A program made the position numbers and the translations under genes. From Thermosynechococcaceae cyanobacterium Okahandja (GTDB lineage: Bacteria > Cyanobacteriota > Cyanobacteriia > Thermosynechococcales > Thermosynechococcaceae), in contig CP136945.1 of NCBI GenBank assembly GCA_041530395.1, forward strand, positions 2,480,001-2,544,000: DNA of 64,000 nucleotides, written 5' to 3'. The notes beneath the pieces were generated by a model. The model saw only the letters and a program-made list of their open reading frames with translations, did no database searches and had not been told where the DNA came from. Of this stretch, positions 36,189-45,668 are shown piece after piece. How positions within the stretch are numbered: position 1 is the stretch's first letter; each line of letters begins with the position of its first letter.

Positions 36189-37061
36189 GGAGGTGGCCTC
36201 CGCCAGCCACCAGAGGGCCACCACGGGCACTACCCCCAAGACCACCCCCAAACTGGTGGGAATCCAAAAGCGCGCATCCAGCGAGGTCAGGGTAATAATT
36301 GCGCCAAAGGCAAAGTTCACCAGATACACCACAAGGGGCGTAATGAGTTGGGCGCGGTTCACCACCATGGGCTTCGGCCACCAGGCCACCATCCCCAGCG
36401 CCATAAAGAGGGCACCGGTGCCCGTCCAGCCCAAAATATTGCGGTAGGGCATCCCAAAAAATTCGCCCACCTCCTGAAACTGCCAGAAGGGAACCGCTGT
36501 TTGACTCATGGCCGGATCCAAGACAAAATCCCAAGCCGTCAGAAAGACTGCCCCCAGCAGCACCGTCAGCACTGCCGCACCAACCCCAAGGGCTTTGCCC
36601 TGCCGCAAGGGTCGGCTCACAAACCCACTGTAGGCCAGCAGGAACGTGACCAAGCCCATGTAAAACCACGACAGGGGAATGGTAAGGGGGACTAGCCCCG
36701 CCACCTTGTAGCCCAAACCGCTGAGGTAGCTGTAGTGGCCAAAGGGAAAGCCGGTACTGGTGCCCAGCAGTTCACTGGTTAAGGAGATGCCCACCGCCGG
36801 TAGCAAAAACCCCAGCAGCTTGCCAAGGCCAAAGTTACGGTAGGCATGGAGGGCGATCGCCAACGCCCCCAGCACAATGTAAACCACGCCACCGCTCCCC
36901 ATACTGAGGTGAAATAACTGTTGCCCCCACGGTGGCAGCGCCAGAATAAACTCGGGATGGGGCACCACCAGCAGCAAGCCCGCCAAGCCAAAGGCCATGG
37001 CCACGATATGACTCATGAGGCAGACTTGCTCAGCAAGGTAAAGGCGGTTGATCGGTTTCAT
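36153..37061 (-). CDS. cruF: CruF-type carotenoid 1',2'-hydratase
   Basis: A 302-residue integral membrane protein with about seven hydrophobic segments. The stretch ELLGTSTGFPFGHYSY then LGYKVAGLVP is highly characteristic of the CruF family, which adds water to the psi end of gamma-carotene on the way to myxol glycosides (with CruG). The ATG at 37061 (MKPINRLYLAEQ) is preferred over an upstream in-frame start. The gene is convergent with priA with a 36-base overlap. No cruG is adjacent. Function assigned by family. Confidence 0.85.
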   Translation of the reverse strand: MKPINRLYLAEQVCLMSHIVAMAFGLAGLLLVVPHPEFILALPPWGQQLFHLSMGSGGVVYIVLGALAIALHAYRNFGLGKLLGFLLPAVGISLTSELLGTSTGFPFGHYSYLSGLGYKVAGLVPLTIPLSWFYMGLVTFLLAYSGFVSRPLRQGKALGVGAAVLTVLLGAVFLTAWDFVLDPAMSQTAVPFWQFQEVGEFFGMPYRNILGWTGTGALFMALGMVAWWPKPMVVNRAQLITPLVVYLVNFAFGAIITLTSLDARFWIPTSLGVVLGVVPVVALWWLAEATSLKEVQGVNVNT

Positions 37062-37120
37062 AGGGGCAGTCTCAACGACAAGGGCGCACAACCCTGTTTA
37101 CAAATGTTTATAATGTACCA

Positions 37121-37133
37121 CCTCTGGCAGAGG
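37121..37133. promoter_or_regulatory. 13-base palindrome upstream of cruF
   Basis: CCTCTG and CAGAGG flank a single G, 60 bases upstream of the cruF ATG and ten bases before the stop of the next gene upstream (37143). A TATAAA on the minus strand (37112-37107) lies just downstream. It could be an operator for cruF or a weak terminator for the upstream gene; there is no T-run. Confidence 0.3.
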
Positions 37134-37142
37134 AGCGTACCC

Positions 37143-37676
37143 TTAGGGGGGTGGGTTTGCCGCGGCCAAAAACGCCGCCACACTGGTGGCCAACTGTTGA
37201 AAGTTAGGTTCAATCTGCTGCCCGAGGTAGTCTTCCACGGCGTGGGCAATCATCCCGGCCAAGAACCTGGGCACCCCATGGATGTGCTGGGGGTCAATTC
37301 GTAAATGGCCACGGCTGGTAATGATGGTACCCTCGGGGGTGGCAATAAAGTGGTTTTTCCCCTGACAGTCAACGGCCTCCGTAAAGGCGTGGGGGGCAAT
37401 GCGCCAGTGGGTGGAGTAGTCCCGGTCATCCCAGTGACTGTAGTCGGTCCAGGAGAGCATGGCCTCGCTGAGGAGGGCACGGGCCGCGGCAGGGATCTCG
37501 CCACCCCCATGCCAAATGAGCACCATATCTAACGTGTGGGGTTGCTCAGAGCGTTCCTTCAGGTCAATGGCGCGCACATTGGGCATCCAAGCGACTAATT
37601 CCGGTAGGCGATCGCGATAGGTGCGATACACTTGCTCGCGGGGGTAGGGGAGGTGTACTTGGCTAGAAATTTCCAT
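37143..37676 (-). CDS. START/SRPBCC-like ligand-binding protein
   Basis: A 177-residue soluble protein of the coenzyme Q-binding/START (SRPBCC) type: it begins with MEISSQVHLPYPREQVYRTYR and proceeds through HWDDRDYSTHWRIAPH and HIHGVPRFLAGMIAHAVEDY, consistent with a helix-grip fold. Many cyanobacterial members are annotated DUF2505-like, but I cannot fix the subfamily. The ATG at 37676 follows the stop of the channel gene by four bases, with GGAG upstream, so the two are co-translated. Ligand unknown. Confidence 0.7.
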   Translation of the reverse strand: MEISSQVHLPYPREQVYRTYRDRLPELVAWMPNVRAIDLKERSEQPHTLDMVLIWHGGGEIPAAARALLSEAMLSWTDYSHWDDRDYSTHWRIAPHAFTEAVDCQGKNHFIATPEGTIITSRGHLRIDPQHIHGVPRFLAGMIAHAVEDYLGQQIEPNFQQLATSVAAFLAAANPPP

Positions 37677-37680
37677 GCCC

Positions 37681-39099
37681 CTAGCTCCACTGGGGGCATT
37701 GGCGGGCAATGAGGACCACGTAATCTCCTAACTGCAACGGATAGTCAGCGGGCGGGTTCACGTAGGTTTGGCGGCGGCCATCCAGACGGCGCTCCACCGC
37801 CACCAAAAGGGCATCGTACTCTTTTTTGAGGTGGCTTTGCACCTGCCAAAAGGACTGGGCGGCAAAGGCACTGGGCAGTGGCAGGCGATAAAACTGGTTC
37901 CCCACCTGCACCGTAATCAGTTCCGCAAACACGTCCATGGCACCTTGGTTGCGCACGGCGTTACCAATCAGGTGGCCGGCCATTTCATCTGCCACCACCA
38001 CGTCTTCTACGCCAGCGGCCTGCAACTGCACGTTATTGTTACGGTCTAGAAGCTGGGCACAGGTGTAAATGCTGGGGTTCAGTTTTTCGATGGTGAGGGT
38101 GGCCAACACCGTGCGGGCATCCCGATCTTGGTCACTGCGGGGTTGGCTGGCATCGGCTAGGAGAATGGCGCGGGAGGCATGGTAAATTTGCACCTTCTCT
38201 AAAACATCGATGCGGGTGTAGTCCCCCTGATGAAAATACAGGCGGTTTTGATCCACGCTGCGCAGTTCATTCAGGGGAAGCTGCTCTAGCTCCACCACAA
38301 TAACAATAGGGGCGTGCCGCGTTTGGGGATCCGCTTGCAGTTCTTGCAGCACAAGGGGGGCGCTACGGTTCCAGCCACACAGGATAATGTGGTTGCGCAG
38401 CTCGTCAAGGTCAAAATTTTTAATATTCATAACCGACTGGAGACGCTTGACCATCAAGGCGGAGACTAAACCGGTAAAGACGGCAAAGAGGGTTAACCCC
38501 GCCAACACCACCACAAGGGTAATGACCCGTCCGGCATGGGTTTGCGGATAGGCCCCAATCGGCTCTGCCGACACTAGGGAAAAGAAGCTGTACCAAAGGG
38601 CATCCCCCAAGTTCTTAATGTCGGGGTTACTCGTTCCTTCGATGATATAGAATGCCAGCCCGCCAAAGAGCATGATCAACACAATCATTAACAGGGCGGA
38701 AATTTGGGCGCTATACACCCGCGAAAACCGCGGTGACAGGTAGTGCAGATTGCGGTTAATTAAAATGGCGGCGCGGGGCAGCCGAAACAGGGGCAGCAGC
38801 CGGAATAGGGTGAACTGCGGTGGCATCGGCAAAATGGCCACCAGATCCAGCCAGTAATGACGGAAAAATCGCCGCTTTTTGCGGGCGATCGCAAACCGCA
38901 CAAACAGTTCAATGAAAAAGCACATCCGCAGCGGTAATTCCGCCAGCATCAGCCCGACGTGGGGTTGCCCTTGGCCGACCCACAAAATATCCACCACCAC
39001 AAGGACGGCGGAGAGCAAAATTAAGATCACCAGCCCCCACTCGACCCGCGGTGAGTGGATAAAAAAATCTAGTTGCTGGCGCAGGCGACCGCGTCCCAT
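37681..39099 (-). CDS. Voltage-gated-like ion channel with RCK/TrkA domain and non-canonical filter
   Basis: A 472-residue protein. Residues about 20-215 contain six membrane segments of the ion-transport fold with a pore loop; an Arg-rich S4-like stretch (LFRLLPLFRLPRAAILINR) is present. The TrkA-N/RCK domain begins at about residue 230 (NHIILCGWNRSAPLVLQEL), and a TrkA-C-like part ends the protein. In a K+ channel the pore would read TVGYG; here it reads SAEPIG (Ser177-Gly182, bases 38554-38571), with WYSFF before and YPQT after exactly as in K+ channels. The ion is therefore uncertain. The ATG at 39099 has GGGGA seven bases upstream. The SRPBCC gene follows four bases after its stop. Confidence 0.85.
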   Translation of the reverse strand: MGRGRLRQQLDFFIHSPRVEWGLVILILLSAVLVVVDILWVGQGQPHVGLMLAELPLRMCFFIELFVRFAIARKKRRFFRHYWLDLVAILPMPPQFTLFRLLPLFRLPRAAILINRNLHYLSPRFSRVYSAQISALLMIVLIMLFGGLAFYIIEGTSNPDIKNLGDALWYSFFSLVSAEPIGAYPQTHAGRVITLVVVLAGLTLFAVFTGLVSALMVKRLQSVMNIKNFDLDELRNHIILCGWNRSAPLVLQELQADPQTRHAPIVIVVELEQLPLNELRSVDQNRLYFHQGDYTRIDVLEKVQIYHASRAILLADASQPRSDQDRDARTVLATLTIEKLNPSIYTCAQLLDRNNNVQLQAAGVEDVVVADEMAGHLIGNAVRNQGAMDVFAELITVQVGNQFYRLPLPSAFAAQSFWQVQSHLKKEYDALLVAVERRLDGRRQTYVNPPADYPLQLGDYVVLIARQCPQWS

Positions 39100-39153
39100 G
39101 GAAATCCCCAACCCAATGGCCTAGCAAGGCGCGATCGCCCCCCAAGGGAACGC

Positions 39154-39402
39154 CTACGTGGGAATGAGTTCACCCGGGCGTAAACGCGACCACCGACCTT
39201 GTTCTTCCATGAAGCTAGCACAGCCAACGACATCCCATTCCAGTTGAATTTCATCCCCCTGGGTGCGGATATTGACGTTAATCGTCGGCTCAATCGGCAC
39301 AAAATCTGGGGTCATGGTGAGATGGGGCTGTTGGTGCTGCGCTTCCACCTCATGGTAGGTGGTACACCGATCCACAAGGGCACAATTCACACAGATACAC
39401 AT
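39154..39402 (-). CDS. ycf34: Ycf34 family iron-sulfur-associated protein
   Basis: An 82-residue protein conserved in cyanobacteria and red-algal plastids. It begins MCICVNCALVDRCTTYH and ends RWSRLRPGELIPT, both typical. Four cysteines are seen early and one later (VVGCASF), consistent with the Fe-S cluster reported for the Synechocystis homologue, where loss affects photosynthetic electron transport under some conditions. It lies between the channel gene and dxs, all reading leftward. Confidence 0.9.
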   Translation of the reverse strand: MCICVNCALVDRCTTYHEVEAQHQQPHLTMTPDFVPIEPTINVNIRTQGDEIQLEWDVVGCASFMEEQGRWSRLRPGELIPT

Positions 39403-39452
39403 AATGGACTCTCTCCCAAGGTCTTGACACCCTAGTTCCTAGGTTAGCCCAC

Positions 39453-41363
39453 TTAGCCAACGGCTGCCGTGGGTTGTGGCACGGCGAACTTGGCCATAAT
39501 GGTTTCTGCCATCTGCGGCGGCGTTAAGCCCAAGGTCGCTTTCGATTGATCGGGGGTGGCGTGCTCCACCAGCACATCCGGTACGCCCAAGCGCAATACC
39601 GGCACCAGCACCCCCGCCTCCTGCAATGCTTCGAGCACGGCACTGCCAAAGCCCCCCATTAGGCACCCCTCTTCAAGGGTGACCACCCGTCCCAGTTGCC
39701 GCGCCAACGGTAAAATTAACTCGGTGTCTAGGGGTTTGGCAAAGCGGGCGTTGATCACAGCGGCGCTCATGCCGTGTTCCTTGAGGATTTCCGCCACCTG
39801 CATTGCCGGATAAACCATCGAACCATAGGCCACCAAAAGAATGTCATCCCCTTGGCGCAGCAGTTCCCCTTTGCCAATGGGGAGCGGCTCCCAGCCTTCC
39901 TCCATCAGCGCCACACCGTAGCCGTTGCCGCGGGGGTAGCGCAGGGCGATCGGGCCAGCCGTGTAATTAATCCCTGTCACCAACATTTGCTGGAGTTCGG
40001 CTTCGTCCTTGGGTGCCATCAGCACCATGTTGGGCAGGCAGCGCAGGTAGGCAATATCGTACATCCCTTGGTGGGTTGGACCATCTGCCCCCACAATACC
40101 CGCCCGATCCATGCAGAAAAAGACCGGCAGGTTTTGAATACAGACATCGTGGACAATTTGGTCGTAGGCCCGTTGCAGGAACGTGGAGTAAATGGTGGCC
40201 ACCGGGCGCATCCCCTGGGTGGCTAAGCCAGCGGCCATCGTGACGGCGTGCTGCTCGGCAATGCCCACGTCAATGTATTGTTTGGGCAGCCGCTTTTGCA
40301 AAATATCGAGACCCGTCCCCGTGGCCATGGCGGCGGTAATGCCAATGATGCGCGGGTCATTTTCCGCCAGTTTGGTCAGAGTTTCGCCAAACACTTTCGA
40401 GTAGCTTGGCGGCTTGGGTTTGCTCGAGGGCTTGGCTTTGCCCGTCACCAAATCAAAGGGGTTTTGGGCGTGGTAGCCCACCTGATCTTTCTCGGCAATG
40501 GCATAGCCTTTCCCTTTGACGGTGACCACATGCACCAAGACCGGACCGGCAATGGTGTGGGCGTGGCGGAACGTGGCAATCAGTTCTTCGAGGTTATGGC
40601 CATCCACCGGCCCGACGTAGGTAAAGCCCAGTTCTTCAAAGACGGCACCCACTTTGGGCACGGCGAGGCGTTTCATGCCCTCTTTCAGGCGCTGCATTTC
40701 TGGGGTTAGGTTTTCGCCGAGGAAGGGGATGTGCTTAAACTGCTCTTCGAGGTTATCGGCAATAAATTGAACCTGCGGCGACAGACGAATTTTGTTTAAG
40801 TAGCGGGGAATCGCCCCCACGTTGGGGGAAATGGACATTTCGTTGTCGTTGAGGACAACCATCAGGTTGGTGTCGGGTAAGTGCCCAGCATGGTTAATGG
40901 CTTCGAGGGCCATCCCGCCAGTGAGGGCACCATCGCCAATGATGGCCACGACCTTAAAGTCTTCTCCCTTCAGGTCGCGGGCGATCGCCATCCCTAAGGC
41001 TGCCGAGATACTGGTGGAGGCATGACCCGCACCAAAGTGGTCAAAGGGACTTTCCCGCAAATTGAGGTAACCGGCAATGCCATCCTTTTGCCGCAGGGTA
41101 TGGAAATTGTTGTAGCGACCCGTGAGCATTTTGTGGGGGTAAGCCTGGTGCCCCACATCCCACACCACGCGATCGCGATCCAGATCTAGGGTTTGGTACA
41201 GGGCAATGGTGAGTTCCACCACCCCTAAGCCCGGCCCAAGATGTCCCCCCGTTGCCGCCACCGTTTCCAGATGCTTATCGCGAATCTGAGCAGCAATTTG
41301 ACTCAGTTGGGCAATGGATAGCCCGTGCAACTGGTTCGGATGGGTAAGCTCACTCAAATGCAT
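39453..41363 (-). CDS. dxs: 1-deoxy-D-xylulose-5-phosphate synthase
   Basis: First enzyme of the MEP isoprenoid pathway, joining pyruvate and glyceraldehyde-3-phosphate with thiamine diphosphate. The 636-residue protein has the TPP motif ([15 protein letters not shown]), the N-terminal HVGHQAY-like segment ([12 protein letters not shown]) and the transketolase-type middle and C-terminal domains ([30 protein letters not shown]). The ATG at 41363 ([12 protein letters not shown]) is the family start; an upstream in-frame start is rejected. It feeds carotenoid, chlorophyll phytol and quinone synthesis. Confidence 0.97.
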   Translation of the reverse strand: MHLSELTHPNQLHGLSIAQLSQIAAQIRDKHLETVAATGGHLGPGLGVVELTIALYQTLDLDRDRVVWDVGHQAYPHKMLTGRYNNFHTLRQKDGIAGYLNLRESPFDHFGAGHASTSISAALGMAIARDLKGEDFKVVAIIGDGALTGGMALEAINHAGHLPDTNLMVVLNDNEMSISPNVGAIPRYLNKIRLSPQVQFIADNLEEQFKHIPFLGENLTPEMQRLKEGMKRLAVPKVGAVFEELGFTYVGPVDGHNLEELIATFRHAHTIAGPVLVHVVTVKGKGYAIAEKDQVGYHAQNPFDLVTGKAKPSSKPKPPSYSKVFGETLTKLAENDPRIIGITAAMATGTGLDILQKRLPKQYIDVGIAEQHAVTMAAGLATQGMRPVATIYSTFLQRAYDQIVHDVCIQNLPVFFCMDRAGIVGADGPTHQGMYDIAYLRCLPNMVLMAPKDEAELQQMLVTGINYTAGPIALRYPRGNGYGVALMEEGWEPLPIGKGELLRQGDDILLVAYGSMVYPAMQVAEILKEHGMSAAVINARFAKPLDTELILPLARQLGRVVTLEEGCLMGGFGSAVLEALQEAGVLVPVLRLGVPDVLVEHATPDQSKATLGLTPPQMAETIMAKFAVPQPTAAVG

Positions 41364-41478
41364 AGAAACGCGACCTCGCAAGATACCTCGTGGGATAGTT
41401 CACCGCTAGACTAATCTTGACCAATCCGGAGGGGACTACCTTGTGACTGATTCTAGCAAAGTCCTCCAGTCACGTTTT

Positions 41479-42066
41479 CTATTGTGCCCCTAAGCGCGGT
41501 GAAAATCCGCAGTAATCGCGAAACAACTCATCATACACCGCCAGCCCTGCCTGATACACCTTGCTCAGGTGCTTAATTTGGCGGGTGCTGCCATCGGTAT
41601 AGTTTTGCGCCAACCAGATGGCCCAGTCGTAAAAGCGGCGGCGCGACCACTGCTGCCAGTAGTTGGCCAAAATGCCCCGGGCTAAGTCAGTGCCTAAGCG
41701 CTTGGGGTAGCGGTGCTGCACCGCGAGGGTTTGCAGGTCCTCAACAAAGCGCCGGGTCATGGCATCCAGCAGTGTTAAGGGTAGGGTGGCGCACTGGCAG
41801 GCCCGCTCAAAGGCCTCACTCACGGCCAAGGAGTCGCGATTGACCTCCTCCGCCACGAGGCGACCTCGGCCATCTAAATGCCGCTTGACGGTACAGAGGG
41901 GCACTTGGGTCAAGTTGTACCCTTGGCAGGCCAAATAAACGCGGAACTGACGGTCAAGGCGTTCTACCTGCTCTTCCCTCAGATGCACACCCAAGTCCAA
42001 GAGAAGTTGGGCAAAGGTACGGTGGTCGGTGTCAGGGGCAGTGGTGGTCACAGTGGATTGGGGCAT
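41479..42066 (-). CDS. Conserved hypothetical protein
   Basis: A 195-residue soluble protein, rich in Arg, Leu and Gln, without signal peptide or membrane segment. I do not recognise the family. The C-terminal half contains WQQWSRRRFYDWAIWLAQNY and the N-terminal half FAQLLLDLGVHLREEQVERL, suggesting an all-helical fold. The ATG at 42066 has GAGG about ten bases upstream. It lies between dxs and folP, all leftward, with 74 bases to the folP stop. Confidence 0.65.
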   Translation of the reverse strand: MPQSTVTTTAPDTDHRTFAQLLLDLGVHLREEQVERLDRQFRVYLACQGYNLTQVPLCTVKRHLDGRGRLVAEEVNRDSLAVSEAFERACQCATLPLTLLDAMTRRFVEDLQTLAVQHRYPKRLGTDLARGILANYWQQWSRRRFYDWAIWLAQNYTDGSTRQIKHLSKVYQAGLAVYDELFRDYCGFSPRLGAQ

Positions 42067-42140
42067 GGGTACACACCTCGCAGGAGTTCAATAGATCATC
42101 CTGCCGATAACCCACAGGTATGCACCGGCGTTGGGTACCC

Positions 42141-42992
42141 CTAGGGGGAAGCGCTCTGGCGGTAGAGGGCATCCGCCATCCGACACACCTGCACCATGGC
42201 GGCCACATCGTGTACCCGTACCATGTCAGCCCCTTGGCCAATGGCATGAGAGCAGGCAACGGCGGTGCCCCAAACCCGTGCTTTTGGGTCGGGCTGGTGG
42301 AGGGTATCGCCGATAAAGCGTTTGCGCGACGGCCCAATCAGCAGTGGATAGCCAAGGGACTTAAACGCAGATAACTGCCGTAGCAGTTGCAGGTTCTGGG
42401 GGGTGGTTTTGGCAAAGCCAAGGCCGGGATCCAACATCAGGTGGGCGGGAGGGATGCCCTGGGCGATCGCCTGTTGGGTTTGCGCCTGAAAATAGCGCCG
42501 TAAATCGCCAATGAGATCCTCATAGTCGGTTAACTGCTGCATGGTGGCGGGGGTACCGCGCCGATGCATCAGGATATAGGGCACCCCCAGTTCCGCCACG
42601 GTTGCAAACATGGCCGCATCCGCCTGCCCTCCAGAGACATCGTTGACAATGTTGGCACCGGCGGCCACCGCCGCACGAGCAACCTCTGCCCGGGTGGTAT
42701 CAATCGAGATGGGAATGGCGGATCGCTGGCGGATCCCCTCAATGACCGGCAGCACCCGCGCCAACTCGGCACTCACCGGAATAGAACTGGCGCCCGGCCG
42801 GGTGGACTCCCCCCCCACATCAATGACATCTGCCCCTGCGGTCACCATCTCTAGGGCATGGGCAATGGCACTGGCGGGGTTAAAAAAATCACCGCCATCG
42901 CTAAAGCTATCGGGAGTAATGTTCAAAATCCCCATCACGTAGGTGCGTTTTCCCCAAACAAGGGCGCGATCGCCCACCTGCCAGCCGCTCAC
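42141..42992 (-). CDS. folP: Dihydropteroate synthase
   Basis: Joins p-aminobenzoate to 6-hydroxymethyl-dihydropterin diphosphate in folate synthesis. The two signature motifs are clear: VMGILNITPDSFSDGG and DVIDVGGESTRPG, followed by MHRRGTP and LLIGPSRKRFIG. The frame is open far upstream, but the GTG at 42992, with AGGA about nine bases before, gives a normal 283-residue protein. That GTG overlaps the TGA of the upstream transporter gene (GTGA), so translation of the two is coupled. Confidence 0.95.
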   Translation of the reverse strand: MSGWQVGDRALVWGKRTYVMGILNITPDSFSDGGDFFNPASAIAHALEMVTAGADVIDVGGESTRPGASSIPVSAELARVLPVIEGIRQRSAIPISIDTTRAEVARAAVAAGANIVNDVSGGQADAAMFATVAELGVPYILMHRRGTPATMQQLTDYEDLIGDLRRYFQAQTQQAIAQGIPPAHLMLDPGLGFAKTTPQNLQLLRQLSAFKSLGYPLLIGPSRKRFIGDTLHQPDPKARVWGTAVACSHAIGQGADMVRVHDVAAMVQVCRMADALYRQSASP

Positions 42993-44395
42993 GTTCCGGT
43001 ATCCTTTTGGCGCTGTGCGTGTAACTTTAAGAGAATTTCTTGGTGCACCGACTCGGTAATCGGGTAAAGGTAGGCCAGCACTAACCCCACCATCAGGCAC
43101 AGGGTTGGCAGTGGCCCAATGGCAACGCGAATGGCCAGCAAGGCCGACTCCGGCTGCACCGGGGGGGGCTGCCCCGCCACCGAAGAGATATAGCCAGCCC
43201 ACTCTAGGGCCTGCCCTACCAGAAACAGCCCTAAGGCTAGACCAATTTTTTGCAGCAGTACCATAAAGGCATAGAACACCCCTTCGCGGCGCTGGCCACT
43301 GTTGAGTTCATCCAAATCAATCACATCCGGGATCATTGACCACGGCACGAGGTAGGCGGTCGAAACCCCGAACCCGGCCACAATAGCAAAGGTGTAAAGC
43401 AGCAGGTACTGCCCCGGCTGTAGGAGAAACAGTCCCGCTTGGGCAATAATCCACAGGGTCATGCCCATGTAATAGACTGCTTTTTTGCCCACCCGTCGGC
43501 TCACGGCGCTCCAGACAAACAGCATCACCATGGCCGTTGCCTGTACCGCAAGAGCCACTTGGGTATAGTCCGCCGGACTGAGCTTCAGCCAATCGCCCAC
43601 AAAGAAGGGAATCAGAGACGCGGTAATCTGCACCGCCAGCCAAGAGCATAGGTAAATGCCCATGACGAACAAAAAGGGACGGTTACTAAACACAAGCCGC
43701 AATTGTGCCTTCAGGGGCAAGGTTCCCGTGGTCTGGACGGTCTGGTTAAACTGCTGTACCCGCTGGCGGGTGCCCCACACACACCAGTAGATGGGCAACA
43801 CCGACAGAACTGCCGCAATACCGCCCAACAGCAGGTACTGGGTTTGTTGATTTTCGACCAGTTGGAAGATAATTTGCGCCAAAATGAGGGAGCCAATGCT
43901 GCCGCCAATGGAAAAGGCAAAGCGAAAACTATTGAGACTGGTGCGTTCGTTGTAATCTTCCGTGAGTTCAGGGGTTAGGGCAGTATAGGGCAGGTTCACC
44001 GCTGTATAGAGGGTGTTAAAGAGAACCCCCATCAGGATGTAGTAGCCAAAGAGCAGCCATTGATTGTCAGAGGGCACCAGCCAGTTCAGGAAAAAAACGA
44101 GACCAAAGGGAATGGCGCTATAGATCATCCAGACGTGCCGCCGTCCCCATTTTGCTGAGCGGGTGCGATCGCTCAAAAAACCAATAATCGGGTCATTAAT
44201 GGCATCCCAAATTTTACCAATCATCAGGACACTGCCCGCCAAGCCCGCGCTCAAGCCCGCCACATTGGTGAGAAAGACCATTAAAAAAAATACTTGCAGG
44301 TTGGCGGTAATGGCGGCTCCCAGATCCCCCGCCCCAAAGGCCAGCTTTGTCGCCAAGGAGAGGGGCGGGCGTGATGAGGCCATCGATGATGTCAT
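42989..44395 (-). CDS. GPH-family (glycoside/pentoside/hexuronide:cation) MFS symporter
   Basis: A 468-residue, 12-segment transporter. The pattern KLAFGAGDLGAAI at the N-terminus, IGKIWDAINDPIIGFLSDRTR and KWGRRHVWM are typical of the GPH (MelB-like) branch, as is YLVPWSMIPDVIDLDELNSGQRREG. The substrate in cyanobacteria is unknown and is not necessarily a sugar. The ATG at 44395 has GAGGAG five bases upstream. Its stop overlaps the folP start, and it follows sqdX after a 23-base gap, so all three may form one transcript. Confidence 0.9.
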   Translation of the reverse strand: MTSSMASSRPPLSLATKLAFGAGDLGAAITANLQVFFLMVFLTNVAGLSAGLAGSVLMIGKIWDAINDPIIGFLSDRTRSAKWGRRHVWMIYSAIPFGLVFFLNWLVPSDNQWLLFGYYILMGVLFNTLYTAVNLPYTALTPELTEDYNERTSLNSFRFAFSIGGSIGSLILAQIIFQLVENQQTQYLLLGGIAAVLSVLPIYWCVWGTRQRVQQFNQTVQTTGTLPLKAQLRLVFSNRPFLFVMGIYLCSWLAVQITASLIPFFVGDWLKLSPADYTQVALAVQATAMVMLFVWSAVSRRVGKKAVYYMGMTLWIIAQAGLFLLQPGQYLLLYTFAIVAGFGVSTAYLVPWSMIPDVIDLDELNSGQRREGVFYAFMVLLQKIGLALGLFLVGQALEWAGYISSVAGQPPPVQPESALLAIRVAIGPLPTLCLMVGLVLAYLYPITESVHQEILLKLHAQRQKDTGT

Positions 44396-44418
44396 GCAGG
44401 CTCCTCAGGGTAGGGCAA

Positions 44419-45558
44419 TCAACGGGTCAGGACCACATCCGGTTGCGCGGTGGGCAGTACAGACTCATAGTACCGTTCTAATTGCTGGGTGGCGGCAGCC
44501 CAACTCCAGCGTTCCGCTTCCCGGCGGGCATTCTGGCGCAGGGTTTCGCGGGCGGTGGCGGAATTAAATAGGCGTTGACAGGCTACAACCGCTCCTTCAG
44601 GGTCTGCCGGATCAAACAAAAAGCCGTTCTCGCCATCGGTCACAATATCGGGAATGCCACCGCTGTTGGCGGCCACCACCGGACAACCGGCGGCCATGGC
44701 TTCTAGCAGCACCAGACCCAAGGTTTCGGTACGGGAGGGGAACACAAACACGTCCGCCGAGGCAAAGGCGGCAGCCAAGCGCTCTCCCTTGAGATAGCCG
44801 ACAAAGTGGACAGGGGTATGGGCAAAGTGTTTTTCAAGCGTTTCGCGGTGGGGGCCATTCCCCACAAGGGCGAGGCGGGCACGGGGAATGCGCTCGAGGA
44901 TTGGCTTGATGTGCTCAATTTCCTTTTCGGCGGAGAGCCGCCCGACATAGAGGAGGAGCGGATCATCGACATGGCCTTGGCTGAGGAACTCGCGCATTTG
45001 GCGGCTGCGGTGTTGAGGCCGAAAGAGTTCAACATCCACCCCCCGCTGCCACAGATCTAGATGACGGATGCCGTGCGCCCGCAGTTCGGCCACCATTGCC
45101 GAGGAGGTACACAGATTAAGTTGGGCGCGATTATGGCCAGCTCGCAGCAGTGCCCACAACAGCCCCTCTAAAAACCCCAGGCCATAGTACTTTAGGTACT
45201 GGGGCAAATGGGTGTGGTAGGAGGCCACAAGGGGTAGTTGTAAGGTTTTGGCGTAGTACAGCCCCGCTAACCCCAGCACCGCCGGATTCACCACATGGAT
45301 AAGATCGGGTTGAAAGCGTTCCAGCACCTTTCCAATGGCCGGGCGGGGCAATGCCAACTTGAGTTCTGGGTACAATGGAAGCGGAAAGCCGGAGATGCCG
45401 TAAACTTGGGCACCTTCGTATTCGTCAAGACCACCTGCGGGGGCAATTACCAAGACCTGATGACCATGCCGCTGAAGATGACGCACCGTTTGACACAGCC
45501 GAGTCACAATGCCATCGACCTTGGGCAGGAATGTTTCGGTAAATAGCGCAATCCGCAT
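44419..45558 (-). CDS. sqdX: Sulfoquinovosyltransferase SqdX (GT4)
   Basis: Transfers sulfoquinovose from UDP-sulfoquinovose to diacylglycerol, making the thylakoid sulfolipid SQDG. The 379-residue protein has the GT4/GT-B features: N-terminal FTETFLPKVDGIVTRL, HTHLPQYLKYYGLG, and the C-terminal E-x7-E donor site region (SRTETLGLVLLEAMA). The N-terminal sequence matches SqdX as I know it. AGG lies seven bases before the ATG. sqdB (UDP-sulfoquinovose synthase) is not in this window. Confidence 0.85.
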   Translation of the reverse strand: MRIALFTETFLPKVDGIVTRLCQTVRHLQRHGHQVLVIAPAGGLDEYEGAQVYGISGFPLPLYPELKLALPRPAIGKVLERFQPDLIHVVNPAVLGLAGLYYAKTLQLPLVASYHTHLPQYLKYYGLGFLEGLLWALLRAGHNRAQLNLCTSSAMVAELRAHGIRHLDLWQRGVDVELFRPQHRSRQMREFLSQGHVDDPLLLYVGRLSAEKEIEHIKPILERIPRARLALVGNGPHRETLEKHFAHTPVHFVGYLKGERLAAAFASADVFVFPSRTETLGLVLLEAMAAGCPVVAANSGGIPDIVTDGENGFLFDPADPEGAVVACQRLFNSATARETLRQNARREAERWSWAAATQQLERYYESVLPTAQPDVVLTR

Positions 45559-45668
45559 GATGAAACCTGAATAGGACTAGAGTTTCCCCCATTCTCGACC
45601 TAGGGTGCCCCCCACGCAAGCCATAGGAACTAAAATTTTTGCCTGAGTTTATGCCGCGCTAAGGAGAA

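Noticed and set aside
41443-41473. Inverted repeat GTGACTG...CAGTCAC followed by GTTTT as a terminator
   Set aside because: The T-run is on the plus strand, where no gene reads into it, and the 17-base loop is weak for a terminator. It may be part of the dxs leader, but nothing else supports that.
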